From positions 1 to 25,934 of the forward strand of contig NZ_SRZM01000032.1 of NCBI RefSeq assembly GCF_019402445.1: a stretch of DNA of 25,934 nt, read 5' to 3'. The translations under genes and the position numbers were made by a program. Shown here piece by piece: positions 16,260-24,228 of this stretch; position 1 is the first letter of the stretch, and each line of letters opens with the position of its first letter. Under the pieces are notes generated by a model that was not told the origin of the DNA, ran no database searches, and saw only the letters and a list, made by a program, of their open reading frames with translations. The stretch is from Brachyspira pilosicoli (GTDB lineage Bacteria; Spirochaetota; Brachyspiria; Brachyspirales; Brachyspiraceae).

Positions 16260-17285
16260 TTAGTTTTTTATGCTTTTATTTTTATTATACTTTTTATTTA
16301 AAACCCTAGAAGAGCAGTCCAAAGCATAATCAGCAAACTCTTCTTTATCTTTCATATAGTATGCAAGCCCTGCAACCATAGCAGCATTGTCTGTAGTATA
16401 TTTTAAAGCAGGAAGATAACATTCAAAGTCTTTAGAGTTTCCAAACCTTTCACGCAAATAACTATTGCATGCCACTCCCCCAGATAATGTAACTCTCTTT
16501 ATGCCGCTTTTTTCAACATATTTAAGTGTTTTTATATATAAAGGCTCTATTGCACTTATTTGAAAAGCAGCAGCTATATTTTCATTTGTAGGCTCATAAC
16601 CTTTTTGTAAATATTTTTGTGTAGAATATACGCAAGCTGTTTTAAGTCCGCTATAAGAAAAATTAAACTCATCAACTCCATTAAGAAGTACAATAGGATA
16701 TTTTATCGCTTCTTTGTCCCCTTCTCTTGCAAGCTTGTCTATAATAGGTCCGCCCGGATAACCAAGATTTAAAAATTTAGAAACCTTATCATAAGCCTCA
16801 CCTACCGCATCATCTAAAGTAGTGCCTACAACTTTATACTCGCCATAATCATGAACCTCTGTAATAATAGTATGCCCTCCTGAAACAACTAACGCTATAT
16901 ATGGAAACTCTATATTGTTTGTAAGATGAGGTGAATAGATATGTGCTGCTATATGGTCTAATGCCAATAATGGTTTATTAAGAGAAAAAGCCAAAGCCTT
17001 AGCACTTCCAACCCCAACAAGAAGAGAGCCTAAAAGTCCAGGGCGATTTGTAACAGCAAATAAATCTATATCATCTAATGTTGTGTCAGCGTCTTTTAAT
17101 GCCTTATCTATTACATAAAGTATAGCTTCCAAATGCTTTCTTGCCGCTATCTCCGGAACTACACCTTGAAACTCTTTATGAGCATCTATAGAAGAACTTA
17201 ATACTGATGATAAAACATTGTTTCCATTTTCCACTATAGCAACGGAAGTATCATCACAGGAAGTATCTATACCTAATATTTTCAT
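16260..17285 (-). CDS. tsaD: tRNA N6-threonylcarbamoyladenosine (t6A37) synthase subunit TsaD
   Basis: The 341-residue protein has normal full length for the Kae1/TsaD family. It shows the ASKHA-fold start G-I-D-T-S-C-D-D-T-S, the P-E-I-A-A-R-K-H-L motif, metal-binding His111 and His115 in H-I-A-A-H-I-Y-S, V-S-G-G-H-T, and Asp299 in Y-T-T-D-N-A-A-M. With TsaB, TsaC and TsaE it transfers the threonylcarbamoyl group to A37 of ANN-reading tRNAs, an essential step. The other tsa genes are not in this window. GGAG lies about 9 bases before the ATG, behind a good promoter. Confidence 0.96.
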   Translation of the reverse strand: MKILGIDTSCDDTSVAIVENGNNVLSSVLSSSIDAHKEFQGVVPEIAARKHLEAILYVIDKALKDADTTLDDIDLFAVTNRPGLLGSLLVGVGSAKALAFSLNKPLLALDHIAAHIYSPHLTNNIEFPYIALVVSGGHTIITEVHDYGEYKVVGTTLDDAVGEAYDKVSKFLNLGYPGGPIIDKLAREGDKEAIKYPIVLLNGVDEFNFSYSGLKTACVYSTQKYLQKGYEPTNENIAAAFQISAIEPLYIKTLKYVEKSGIKRVTLSGGVACNSYLRERFGNSKDFECYLPALKYTTDNAAMVAGLAYYMKDKEEFADYALDCSSRVLNKKYNKNKSIKN

Positions 17286-17319
17286 TTTTTGTTTTCTCCA
17301 AAGTGCATATTGAATTAAT

Positions 17320-17348
17320 AATATATACTTATTTTAATTATTTGTAAA
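17320..17348 (-). promoter_or_regulatory. Candidate promoter of tsaD-TPR
   Basis: On the minus strand, TTTACA (17348-17343) and TATATT (17325-17320) are 17 bases apart, each one base from consensus, with a leader of about 30 bases before the tsaD ATG. The gap 17286-17449 has no convincing terminator for the che operon upstream, so some read-through into tsaD is possible. Confidence 0.5.
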
Positions 17349-17449
17349 TATTAATTATTATCACATGAAATATATTTTTTGAATTCACTAATTTTATAGA
17401 GCTTTACTGGTTATTTTTTGTAAGTGGATAATATTTTCAAAAAAACCTC

Positions 17450-18238
17450 TTACATATTCTCTTCTATGTATTTTCTTAGTTTATACAATGCTATTAATAC
17501 ATTTTTTCTGTTAATATTATTCTTAGTTGAAAATAAAACCTTAATATCATTAATCTCAGAAAGTTCAATATAATCTTCAGAGGAAATTTTATCATATAAA
17601 TAACTTATAGATTTTAATAATCCATCATCATAATCTTTAAAATTAAAATATTCATTAGGTATATTCCATACCAAAGCTTCAATAAGCTCATAATTAAACT
17701 CATTTAACTCTTTTATCTCGCCATTGAAACTTTGAAATATGTATTTGAATATTCTAATTAAATTGATAAAATTATCTTTACATTCATATTCTTTTTTATC
17801 AAAATTCTTATTGTCTAATTTGGGATAATATATATTATTCTCTCCGTCAGAAGAAGTAATTAAAGCACCTTCTATCTTTTTATTCTCTTCTTCAACTTTA
17901 AAACTTGGTCTTAATACAATCTTTTCTTTATCATAAACAATAATAAGAGAATCTAATATATCATTATATTCTATATTTTCTTTTTCTAATATCTTTGAAA
18001 TATCTTTTTTAAAAACTCTAGTATCTTTGCTATTACTATCAGCTATTAAAAATAAATTAAGATACTCCATATAACTAACATTAGTATTGTTTCTTTTAGC
18101 CCCAGTGGCAATTATAGATACATTATTGTTATTTATAATATTAGTTACAAAATCTAAAGCTTTATCAATTTTATATCTTGGATAAACGGTGGTATTACCC
18201 ACCCATTTATTTATATAATCATATATGTCGTTATTCAT
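17450..18238 (-). CDS. Degenerate OAS/CD-NTase-like nucleotidyltransferase-fold protein at the end of the che operon
   Basis: This 262-residue protein would normally be called hypothetical. Its segments follow, in order, those of OAS/CD-NTase (SMODS-like) nucleotidyltransferases. T-G-A-K-R-N-N-T-N-V (45-54) stands for Q-G-S-Y-x-N-N-T-N-V. I-V-L-R-P-S-F (107-113) stands for the V-D-x-V-P-A-F strand. I-Y-Y-P-K-L-D (136-142), then N-F-I-N-L-I-R-I-F-K (156-165), then E-L-I-E-A-L-V-W-N-I-P-N-E-Y-F (184-198) complete the skeleton. The metal-binding D-x-D is replaced by Tyr59 and Asn61, and the third Asp by Val108, so catalysis looks lost. It starts 7 bases after cheB with no Shine-Dalgarno sequence, suggesting translational coupling. 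No signal peptide or membrane segment is present. The fold call rests on recalled motif order, not a search. A role in chemotaxis is inferred from position only. Confidence 0.55.
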   Translation of the reverse strand: MNNDIYDYINKWVGNTTVYPRYKIDKALDFVTNIINNNNVSIIATGAKRNNTNVSYMEYLNLFLIADSNSKDTRVFKKDISKILEKENIEYNDILDSLIIVYDKEKIVLRPSFKVEEENKKIEGALITSSDGENNIYYPKLDNKNFDKKEYECKDNFINLIRIFKYIFQSFNGEIKELNEFNYELIEALVWNIPNEYFNFKDYDDGLLKSISYLYDKISSEDYIELSEINDIKVLFSTKNNINRKNVLIALYKLRKYIEENM

Positions 18239-18245
18239 ATAATTT

Positions 18246-19379
18246 TTATGCTTTTTTAAGAGCAGCAGCTAATATTCTATCAAGCGGAAGTATCTCATCT
18301 ACACCGCCTCTAGCAATAGCTTCTCTTGGCATACCAAAAACAGTACAAGTTTCTTCGTTTTGAGCAATATTATAAGCACCAGCATCTTTCATTTCTTTCA
18401 TACCATTAGCACCATCATCACCCATTCCAGTAAGTATGATACCTATAGCTTTATTTTTAGCATATACAGCACCGCTTCTAAAAAGTACATCTACAGAAGG
18501 CTTATGTCTAGTAACAGGTTCACCATCTACAACTTCAATATAATATTTTCCGTTTTTAACTTTTATCATAGTATGCTTTCCGCCTCTTGCAAGTACAGCC
18601 TGACCGCGTCCTATACTCATACCATCTTCAGATTCAAAAACTTCTATTTTTAATACAGTATTTAATCTCCTAGCAAATGAAGTAGTAAAATGTTCAGGCA
18701 TGTGCTGAGCTATTACTATAGGAGGAGCAGAAGGAGTAACATTTTTTAAACATTCTATCAAAGCCTCAGTACCGCCTGTAGAAGAGCCTATAAGTATAAT
18801 TTTATCCATAGCAACTTCTCTAGAAGGTACAAGTGGGAGTATAATATCAGCATTATTTTTTGGATAAACTTTAAATCCAGAAGTTTTAGGAGCTTCTACC
18901 ACAACTCTATTATGAGTAATATTAGTAGTACTCTCTGTAGGCATAGCCACACCATGCTTTTTATAAAACTTAGCTCTGTTGTTGTAAGCATTTTTTATCT
19001 TTTCAACTAAATCTGTAGCTAATTCTTCAACGCCGCCCCTTACATTAGCAGAAGGCTTAATAACATAATCAAAAGCACCAATATTTAAAGCATCTAATGC
19101 CAACTCTCTATGTTTATCAAGCAAAGAACTAAACATTATTACAGGAATAGGATTATTAATCATAAGTTTTTTAAGATAAGTAATACCATCCATCTCAGGC
19201 ATTTCTATATCTAAAGTAATAATATCAGGTTTTATAGTTTTTAATTTAGCTTCTGCAAGTATGGGGTTAGCAGCAGTGGCAACCATTTCCAAATCAGGGT
19301 CAGAATTAACAATTTTTGTAAGTAGTTGTCTTATTAATGCACTATCATCAATAGATAAAACTTTAATTTTATTAGCCAT
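18246..19379 (-). CDS. cheB: Chemotaxis protein-glutamate methylesterase/deamidase CheB
   Basis: The 377-residue protein has an N-terminal receiver domain (S-I-D-D-S, phospho-acceptor Asp57 in L-D-I-E-M-P, lysine in V-I-K-P-S), a linker (about 125-190), and a C-terminal methylesterase domain. The catalytic residues are Ser200 in I-G-S-S-T-G-G-T, His226 in I-A-Q-H-M-P and Asp322 in T-G-M-G-D-D-G, all present. Once phosphorylated by CheA it removes methyl groups from receptor glutamates and deamidates glutamines. This undoes CheR action and resets the receptors. It lies 17 bases after cheD with AAGGAAAA as ribosome site. Confidence 0.97.
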   Translation of the reverse strand: MANKIKVLSIDDSALIRQLLTKIVNSDPDLEMVATAANPILAEAKLKTIKPDIITLDIEMPEMDGITYLKKLMINNPIPVIMFSSLLDKHRELALDALNIGAFDYVIKPSANVRGGVEELATDLVEKIKNAYNNRAKFYKKHGVAMPTESTTNITHNRVVVEAPKTSGFKVYPKNNADIILPLVPSREVAMDKIILIGSSTGGTEALIECLKNVTPSAPPIVIAQHMPEHFTTSFARRLNTVLKIEVFESEDGMSIGRGQAVLARGGKHTMIKVKNGKYYIEVVDGEPVTRHKPSVDVLFRSGAVYAKNKAIGIILTGMGDDGANGMKEMKDAGAYNIAQNEETCTVFGMPREAIARGGVDEILPLDRILAAALKKA

Positions 19380-19396
19380 ATAATGTTTTCCTTGTG

Positions 19397-19990
19397 TTAA
19401 AATAATGTAATATCAGATTTCTCTTCAATTTTTTGTTGTAAGTTTTTAGAATACTTAATTTCTTGTTCAGCAGAGAACTCTTTAGTTTTACCTTCAATCT
19501 TCTTCATAAGCACTCTATTTTCAGTATTGAAAAAAAACACTTTTCTAGGCCAAGAGCCCCCAACATCCTCACTAATAATAGGGATATTTTCATCAGCTAA
19601 AAATTTTCTAGCGAATCTAATATTTTTATCTGGTACTTGAAGCACATTACTAGTCATTCCAGTTAAAACGTGTCCGCCTCCAAATATTTTAGCAGTAAGA
19701 TTAGCCTTTTTTCCTCCAAGTTTAATTATTTCGTTTATTAGCACCTCCATAGCATAAAGACCATATCTAGTATAATTATAATCATCTTCAGGATTCTCCC
19801 ATTCCTTCATCTCCGGGAGCATAAAGTGATTCATCCCTCCAAATTTCAAATTATTCTCAAATAAACAAACCGAAATACAACTTCCTAAAACTGTTTTTAT
19901 TACCGCAGGCTGTCTAGAGGCATAATAACCGCCTATATATATTGTTATTCTTTTAAAATTGCTGTTGGCAGCTGATGGAAAATCTAACAT
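19397..19990 (-). CDS. cheD: Chemoreceptor glutamine deamidase CheD
   Basis: The 197-residue protein carries the CheD core: V-L-G-S-C-I-S-V-C-L with catalytic Cys38, G-G-M-N-H-F-M-L-P with His55, I-F-G-G-G-H later, and D-V-G-G-S-W-P-R-K-V near the end of the fold. CheD deamidates receptor glutamines and in many bacteria pairs with the CheC phosphatase, which is not encoded nearby. Beyond the usual CheD end there is a Lys/Glu-rich helical extension (about 165-190) finishing in S-D-I-T-L-F. That tail nearly repeats the C-terminus of the MCP-like protein at the start of the same operon. The ribosome site is an unusual GGGG (complement of about 19993-19997). It lies 16 bases after cheR. Confidence 0.95.
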   Translation of the reverse strand: MLDFPSAANSNFKRITIYIGGYYASRQPAVIKTVLGSCISVCLFENNLKFGGMNHFMLPEMKEWENPEDDYNYTRYGLYAMEVLINEIIKLGGKKANLTAKIFGGGHVLTGMTSNVLQVPDKNIRFARKFLADENIPIISEDVGGSWPRKVFFFNTENRVLMKKIEGKTKEFSAEQEIKYSKNLQQKIEEKSDITLF

Positions 19991-20006
19991 ATATCAAACC
20001 CCGCAA

Positions 20007-20852
20007 TTAAATCTTTTTATAGATATTGCTAGAAATATATTTAAACAAATCTGAAATACCAAACAATGTTTCAGAATGCCCTATAAATACATAACTATCA
20101 TCTTTCATATATCTATAAAATTTATTAAATAATTCCTTTTGAAACTCTTTATCAAAATAAATTATTACATTTCTACAAAATATTAAATCAAACTTAGTAT
20201 GTATATCAAAATCTTCATCTTTAAAATTAAGCTGTCTAAAAGATATACATTTTTGCAAAATATTTTTTACTTTATAAAGACCTGCATTATTTCCAGTGCC
20301 TTTAAGAAAATATTTTTTTAAAGTATTAGTTTGAATAGTTTCTACTGTTTCCTCTTTATATATACCAGCATAAGCATGTGCAAGCACATTAGTATCTATA
20401 TCGCTTGCTAAAATTTTTATATCATAATGACTAAATCTCTCTCCAAAATAATCATGAAGTGTCATAGCAATAGTATAAGGCTCCTCACCTGTAGAACAAG
20501 CAGCAGACCATATTCTTAAATTATTAACCTTTCCTTCTTTATAACTTTTTTCCCAATTTGGAAGAAAAGTACTTTTCATATATTCAAAATGTTTATTTTC
20601 TCTAAAGAAGTCGGTTTTATTTGTAGTAACAGCATTAATAAAATTGGTAACCTCTTCATCAGGAGCACCTTTCAAATAGTCTATATATTCTTTAAAAGAA
20701 GACATGTTTAAAGCTCTAATTCTTTTACTTATTCTAGAAGTAACTAAAGCTCTTTTATGTTCAGACATTTGTATACGAGTTTTATCATAAATAATTCTAA
20801 CTAATTCATTAAACTCACTGTCTGTTAAAGGTGCAAGATTTAATTCACTCAT
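20007..20852 (-). CDS. cheR: Chemotaxis protein methyltransferase CheR
   Basis: The 281-residue protein has a helical N-terminal domain (about 10-75) and a Rossmann-type SAM-dependent methyltransferase domain. The latter shows T-D-F-F-R-E-N, the SAM loop I-W-S-A-A-C-S-T-G-E-E-P-Y, L-A-S-D-I-D-T-N-V-L and F-D-L-I-F-C-R-N-V-I-I-Y-F-D. It methylates conserved glutamates on chemoreceptors. There is no TPR or other C-terminal addition. It follows cheW by 10 bases, with GAGG ahead of the ATG. Motifs are complete and the assignment is secure. Confidence 0.97.
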   Translation of the reverse strand: MSELNLAPLTDSEFNELVRIIYDKTRIQMSEHKRALVTSRISKRIRALNMSSFKEYIDYLKGAPDEEVTNFINAVTTNKTDFFRENKHFEYMKSTFLPNWEKSYKEGKVNNLRIWSAACSTGEEPYTIAMTLHDYFGERFSHYDIKILASDIDTNVLAHAYAGIYKEETVETIQTNTLKKYFLKGTGNNAGLYKVKNILQKCISFRQLNFKDEDFDIHTKFDLIFCRNVIIYFDKEFQKELFNKFYRYMKDDSYVFIGHSETLFGISDLFKYISSNIYKKI

Positions 20853-20862
20853 ATAAAAAACC

Positions 20863-21396
20863 TCAAACTATGGTCTTATTTATATCATCATTAGATTTTA
20901 CTATATCCTCTATAGGAAGAACCATAATAATCTTATTTTCAAGTCTAATAACATTAGATATCTGTAAACCGCTTACATTAGCAATAGGAGTAGCAGTCAT
21001 CTGACTTTCATAAACAGTAATAACATCAGAAACCATATCAGCAAGTATGCCAAATCTTCTATTGGAAGTAGATATTACTATAATAACATCATTTTCTATA
21101 GAACGGTCATCTCTTCTTTCAAGCCCGAAACGCATTCTTATATCAACTATATGTAAAATATTACCCCTCAAATTAATAAGCCCTCTCATATACTTAGGAC
21201 TTCCAGGTACAGGAGTAATAGTAGTAACACCAACTATACCTTCTATACTTAGCACATCAAGAGCATATTCTTCGTTATCTATCTTAAAAACAAGAAATTG
21301 CTGACTTGGCTCTGTGGAAGCATTCTCTTCTGCCCCTATACCCACACCGCCAATCTGTGCTATTTCACTAGCATTAATTTTTTGATTATCCAACAT
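20863..21396 (-). CDS. cheW: Chemotaxis coupling protein CheW
   Basis: The 177-residue protein consists of one CheW domain (about 30-165): F-L-V-F-K-I-D-N-E-E-Y-A-L-D, P-V-P-G-S-P-K-Y-M-R-G-L-I-N-L-R-G and H-I-V-D-I-R are the family marks. It links receptor tips to CheA in the signalling array. The first 28 residues are a polar, Ala/Glu-rich extension longer than in E. coli CheW. It starts 14 bases after cheA with AAGGA as ribosome site. Confidence 0.96.
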   Translation of the reverse strand: MLDNQKINASEIAQIGGVGIGAEENASTEPSQQFLVFKIDNEEYALDVLSIEGIVGVTTITPVPGSPKYMRGLINLRGNILHIVDIRMRFGLERRDDRSIENDVIIVISTSNRRFGILADMVSDVITVYESQMTATPIANVSGLQISNVIRLENKIIMVLPIEDIVKSNDDINKTIV

Positions 21397-21410
21397 ATTA
21401 AAATCCTTTA

Positions 21411-23516
21411 TTATTTAACGCCATTATTAACTTTATTCTGTAAAGATATATTAACAAGTCCCTGTATATCTATAATAAGAGCTATTCTACCATCTCCAAG
21501 TATAGTACCTCCAGCAATTCCTGCATGCTTGCTGAAAGCAGAATCTAAAGACTTAATAACAACCTGCTGCTGATCAAGTAACTCATCTACAAATATAGCA
21601 CATTTTCTATATCCTGCCTCAACAACTACAACAATACCATCATCTATCTCATTAACTTGAGTGTCTATCTCAAATACCTTGTGAAGTCTTATGAGAGGTA
21701 AATATTCATCTCTGATTTTTATCATCTCCCCTTTGCCCTCAAAAGGCTTAACCTGATCGCTTTTTATTTTTATCTGCTCTATGATAGATATTAAAGGCAT
21801 TACATAAATTTGCTCACCTATAGCAAAAGTAATACCCTCTATAATAGCTAAAGTTAAAGGAAGTTTAATAATAAATGTGCTTCCAACTCCCTCAGCACTC
21901 TTTATCTCAATCTTTCCTTTCATCTTTTCAACATTAGCCCTAACAACGTCCATACCAACACCTCTTCCAGATATGTCAGTAACTTTTTCTGCTGTTGATA
22001 AACCTGGGCTAAATATTGTTCTATATATTTCAGCATCAGAGTAATTGCCGTCTTTTGATAATAAGCCTTTCTCTACAGCTTTGTTAAATATTTTTTCTTT
22101 ATTTAAACCATTACCATCATCAGACACCTCTATAACAACATGTCCCTCTTGGTGAGCTGCTGACATTGTAATAGTACCATATTCAGGCTTTCCTCTTGCA
22201 ATTCTCTCTTCTTTAGTTTTTTCTATACCATGGTCCATAGAGTTTCTAATAATATGTTTAAGAGGGTCAGATAACTGCTCTAACATATTTTTGTCTATCT
22301 CTGTAGTTTCACCTTTAAGAACTAATTTTACTTCTTTGTTTAATTCCAAATTAAGGTCTCTCACATATCTATGGAATTGTGTGAATATAGGACCTATAGG
22401 CATCATTCTTATATTCATAACCTCTTCTTGTATTTGTCTTGAGGTTCTGTCCATAGAACTAACTGCTTCTTTTAAGCCATTATCTATGTCTAAGTTTTGT
22501 GTTAGCTGCATTATTCTTGATTGTGCTATAACTAACTCTCCAATCAAGTTCATCAAGCTGTCCAATTTTCTTATATCAACTCTTACAGTAGAAGGAGCCT
22601 GAACCTTAGTTCCTGTAGGTTTAGAAGCAGGAACTGCCTTATTTTCTTTAGACTTATCATCATGAACTTCTTCTTTTTTCTCTTCTTCATGCTTTTCTTC
22701 GGCTTTTTCTTCTACCTTTTCTTCAACAGGTTTAACTTCCTCTTCTTCTTTCTCTTCTATTTTCTCAGTAATATTAATGTCATTATCATCTATAACAAAT
22801 AAAAATATATTTTGAACTTGCTCTATTGTGGAAGAAGTTTCAACATCTAATGAAAATTGAGTGTAACAAGCGTATGGATCTTCTAAATCAGATATAGCAG
22901 GTAAATTACTAATATCTATTTTTAAATTACTAATAGTACCTATAGCTTTAAGGTCATTTAAAAACATAAGAGGGTCTATACCATTGTCAAAAATACTAGG
23001 TTTAAATATCATTTCAATATGAAACATATTATTTGAAGAAGATGCTTTACTTTCTTCTTCTTTAGGTTTTTCTTCTACTTTAGGAGCTTCTTCTTTTTTC
23101 TCTACAGATACAGTACTTATATCATTTCCTTCAGCTATAGCTTTTATTTTAGCTTTTAAGCTTTCTATATTTGTAACACCATCTGCTTCACCTACACCAT
23201 CTACTATATTTTGAAGCATAAGTTTTACAGTGTCTAAGAACTCTAGTAAAACGGTAATCATTTGCGGTGTAACATCCAATTTGCCGCTTCTTACCTTCTC
23301 CAATAAGTTTTCTGCAACATGGTTTAGCTCACTCATAGTAGTGAAACCAACAGTACCAGCAGAAGATTTTAAAGTATGGGCACTTCTAAATATTTTATTT
23401 AAAAGGTCTTCATCACTTTTATTATCCTCGAGCAAAACTAAATCGTTTTCAAGCCCTTCAACTATCTCATTAGCCTCGCTCAAAAATATCGAAATAAATT
23501 CATCACTATCAAACAT
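21411..23516 (-). CDS. cheA: Chemotaxis histidine kinase CheA
   Basis: The 701-residue protein has the full CheA plan. P1 (Hpt) carries phospho-acceptor His47 in R-S-A-H-T-L-K-S-S. After a linker, a P2-like regulator-binding domain (about 163-250) follows. A highly acidic Glu/Lys linker (about 253-310) leads to the P3 dimerisation helices (I-R-K-L-D-S-L-M-N-L-I-G-E-L). The P4 ATPase shows H-I-I-R-N-S-M-D-H-G-I-E, D-D-G-N-G-L and G-R-G-V-G-M-D-V-V. P5 is CheW-like and ends near the C-terminus. It phosphorylates CheY and CheB in response to receptor state. AGAGG precedes the ATG. All catalytic motifs are present. Confidence 0.98.
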   Translation of the reverse strand: MFDSDEFISIFLSEANEIVEGLENDLVLLEDNKSDEDLLNKIFRSAHTLKSSAGTVGFTTMSELNHVAENLLEKVRSGKLDVTPQMITVLLEFLDTVKLMLQNIVDGVGEADGVTNIESLKAKIKAIAEGNDISTVSVEKKEEAPKVEEKPKEEESKASSSNNMFHIEMIFKPSIFDNGIDPLMFLNDLKAIGTISNLKIDISNLPAISDLEDPYACYTQFSLDVETSSTIEQVQNIFLFVIDDNDINITEKIEEKEEEEVKPVEEKVEEKAEEKHEEEKKEEVHDDKSKENKAVPASKPTGTKVQAPSTVRVDIRKLDSLMNLIGELVIAQSRIMQLTQNLDIDNGLKEAVSSMDRTSRQIQEEVMNIRMMPIGPIFTQFHRYVRDLNLELNKEVKLVLKGETTEIDKNMLEQLSDPLKHIIRNSMDHGIEKTKEERIARGKPEYGTITMSAAHQEGHVVIEVSDDGNGLNKEKIFNKAVEKGLLSKDGNYSDAEIYRTIFSPGLSTAEKVTDISGRGVGMDVVRANVEKMKGKIEIKSAEGVGSTFIIKLPLTLAIIEGITFAIGEQIYVMPLISIIEQIKIKSDQVKPFEGKGEMIKIRDEYLPLIRLHKVFEIDTQVNEIDDGIVVVVEAGYRKCAIFVDELLDQQQVVIKSLDSAFSKHAGIAGGTILGDGRIALIIDIQGLVNISLQNKVNNGVK

Positions 23517-23561
23517 ATATAACCTCTGATTTATTATATACTACTACACAAAAATTAAACA

Positions 23562-23930
23562 TTAATTTAAAAAACGTTTAACAACATCTAAAAGCTGTGT
23601 AGGGTTGAAAGGTTTTACTAACCAACCGCTAGCTCCTGCTGCTTTACCTTCCATCTTCTTATCATCTTGAGATTCTGTTGTAAGCATAAGTATAGGAGTA
23701 TATTTATACTTATCAAATTTTCTAACATTCTTAATAAACTCTATACCATCCATCTTAGGCATATTTAAATCTGTAATGATCATATCAATATTAGAAGCCT
23801 TATTTACAGCTTCTAATCCAGTAGTACCATCATCAGCAGAAATTACATCATAACTCCCCTTCTTTAAAGTATACTCAACAGATGCTCTAGCAGTATTTGA
23901 ATCGTCTACTATTAGTATTGTTTTAGCCAT
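23562..23930 (-). CDS. cheY: Chemotaxis response regulator CheY
   Basis: The 122-residue protein is a single receiver domain: acidic pair Asp9-Asp10 in I-V-D-D-S, phospho-acceptor Asp54 in I-T-D-L-N-M-P, switch Thr in L-T-T-E-S (84-85) and Lys106 in V-K-P-F. Phosphorylated by CheA, it would bind the flagellar switch and change rotation. It sits 45 bases before cheA with AGAGG as ribosome site. There is no output domain. Asn56 and Met57 after the phospho-site match typical CheY proteins. Confidence 0.96.
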   Translation of the reverse strand: MAKTILIVDDSNTARASVEYTLKKGSYDVISADDGTTGLEAVNKASNIDMIITDLNMPKMDGIEFIKNVRKFDKYKYTPILMLTTESQDDKKMEGKAAGASGWLVKPFNPTQLLDVVKRFLN

Positions 23931-23970
23931 ACATTTAACCTCTTATTTTTTCATTAAATTTATATATTAA

Positions 23971-24219
23971 TTATTTATTTGCCATATTTAAATATTCTGT
24001 AAAAGAATTATCCAACCCTTCTACTATAAGTTTTTTTTGATTTTTATCAAGTTCTTTTTTTATAGAATACAATATTTGTAAGCCAGCCAAATCTAAATGA
24101 CTGCCTTCTGGAAATTTTATTGTTGTATCTTCATTATAATTAGCTGCCTTTATAACATTCTTAAAATATTTGCTCATAGTTCTTATATTAAGATTTTCGT
24201 CTATTTGTATAACAGACAT
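23971..24219 (-). CDS. Single STAS-domain protein of the che operon
   Basis: This 82-residue protein is one small STAS domain like SpoIIAA or MlaB anti-anti-sigma folds, with the core loop S-H-L-D-L-A-G-L-Q-I-L (40-50). The serine phosphorylated in SpoIIAA-type proteins is absent: the D-S-S-G position reads Asp43-Leu44-Ala45-Gly46. Regulation by a serine kinase is therefore unlikely, and a structural or binding role in the chemosensory complex is the better inference. Comparable short STAS proteins occur in chemosensory operons of other bacteria, function mostly unknown. A very strong AGGAGG (complement of 24225-24230) is fused to the stop codon of the preceding gene, implying coupled, efficient translation. 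Confidence 0.8.
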   Translation of the reverse strand: MSVIQIDENLNIRTMSKYFKNVIKAANYNEDTTIKFPEGSHLDLAGLQILYSIKKELDKNQKKLIVEGLDNSFTEYLNMANK

Positions 24220-24228
24220 AAATACCTC

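Noticed and set aside
17402..17460. Possible terminator at the end of the che operon
   Set aside because: GTAAG-GG/CC-CTTAC arms and a G-G-T-T/A-A-C-C pair can fold, but the stems are imperfect with long loops, and no T-run follows on the minus strand.
22680..22790. Simple-sequence repeat in cheA
   Set aside because: It encodes the Glu/Lys-rich linker between P2 and P3, irregular at the DNA level and common in CheA linkers, so it is not a separate element.
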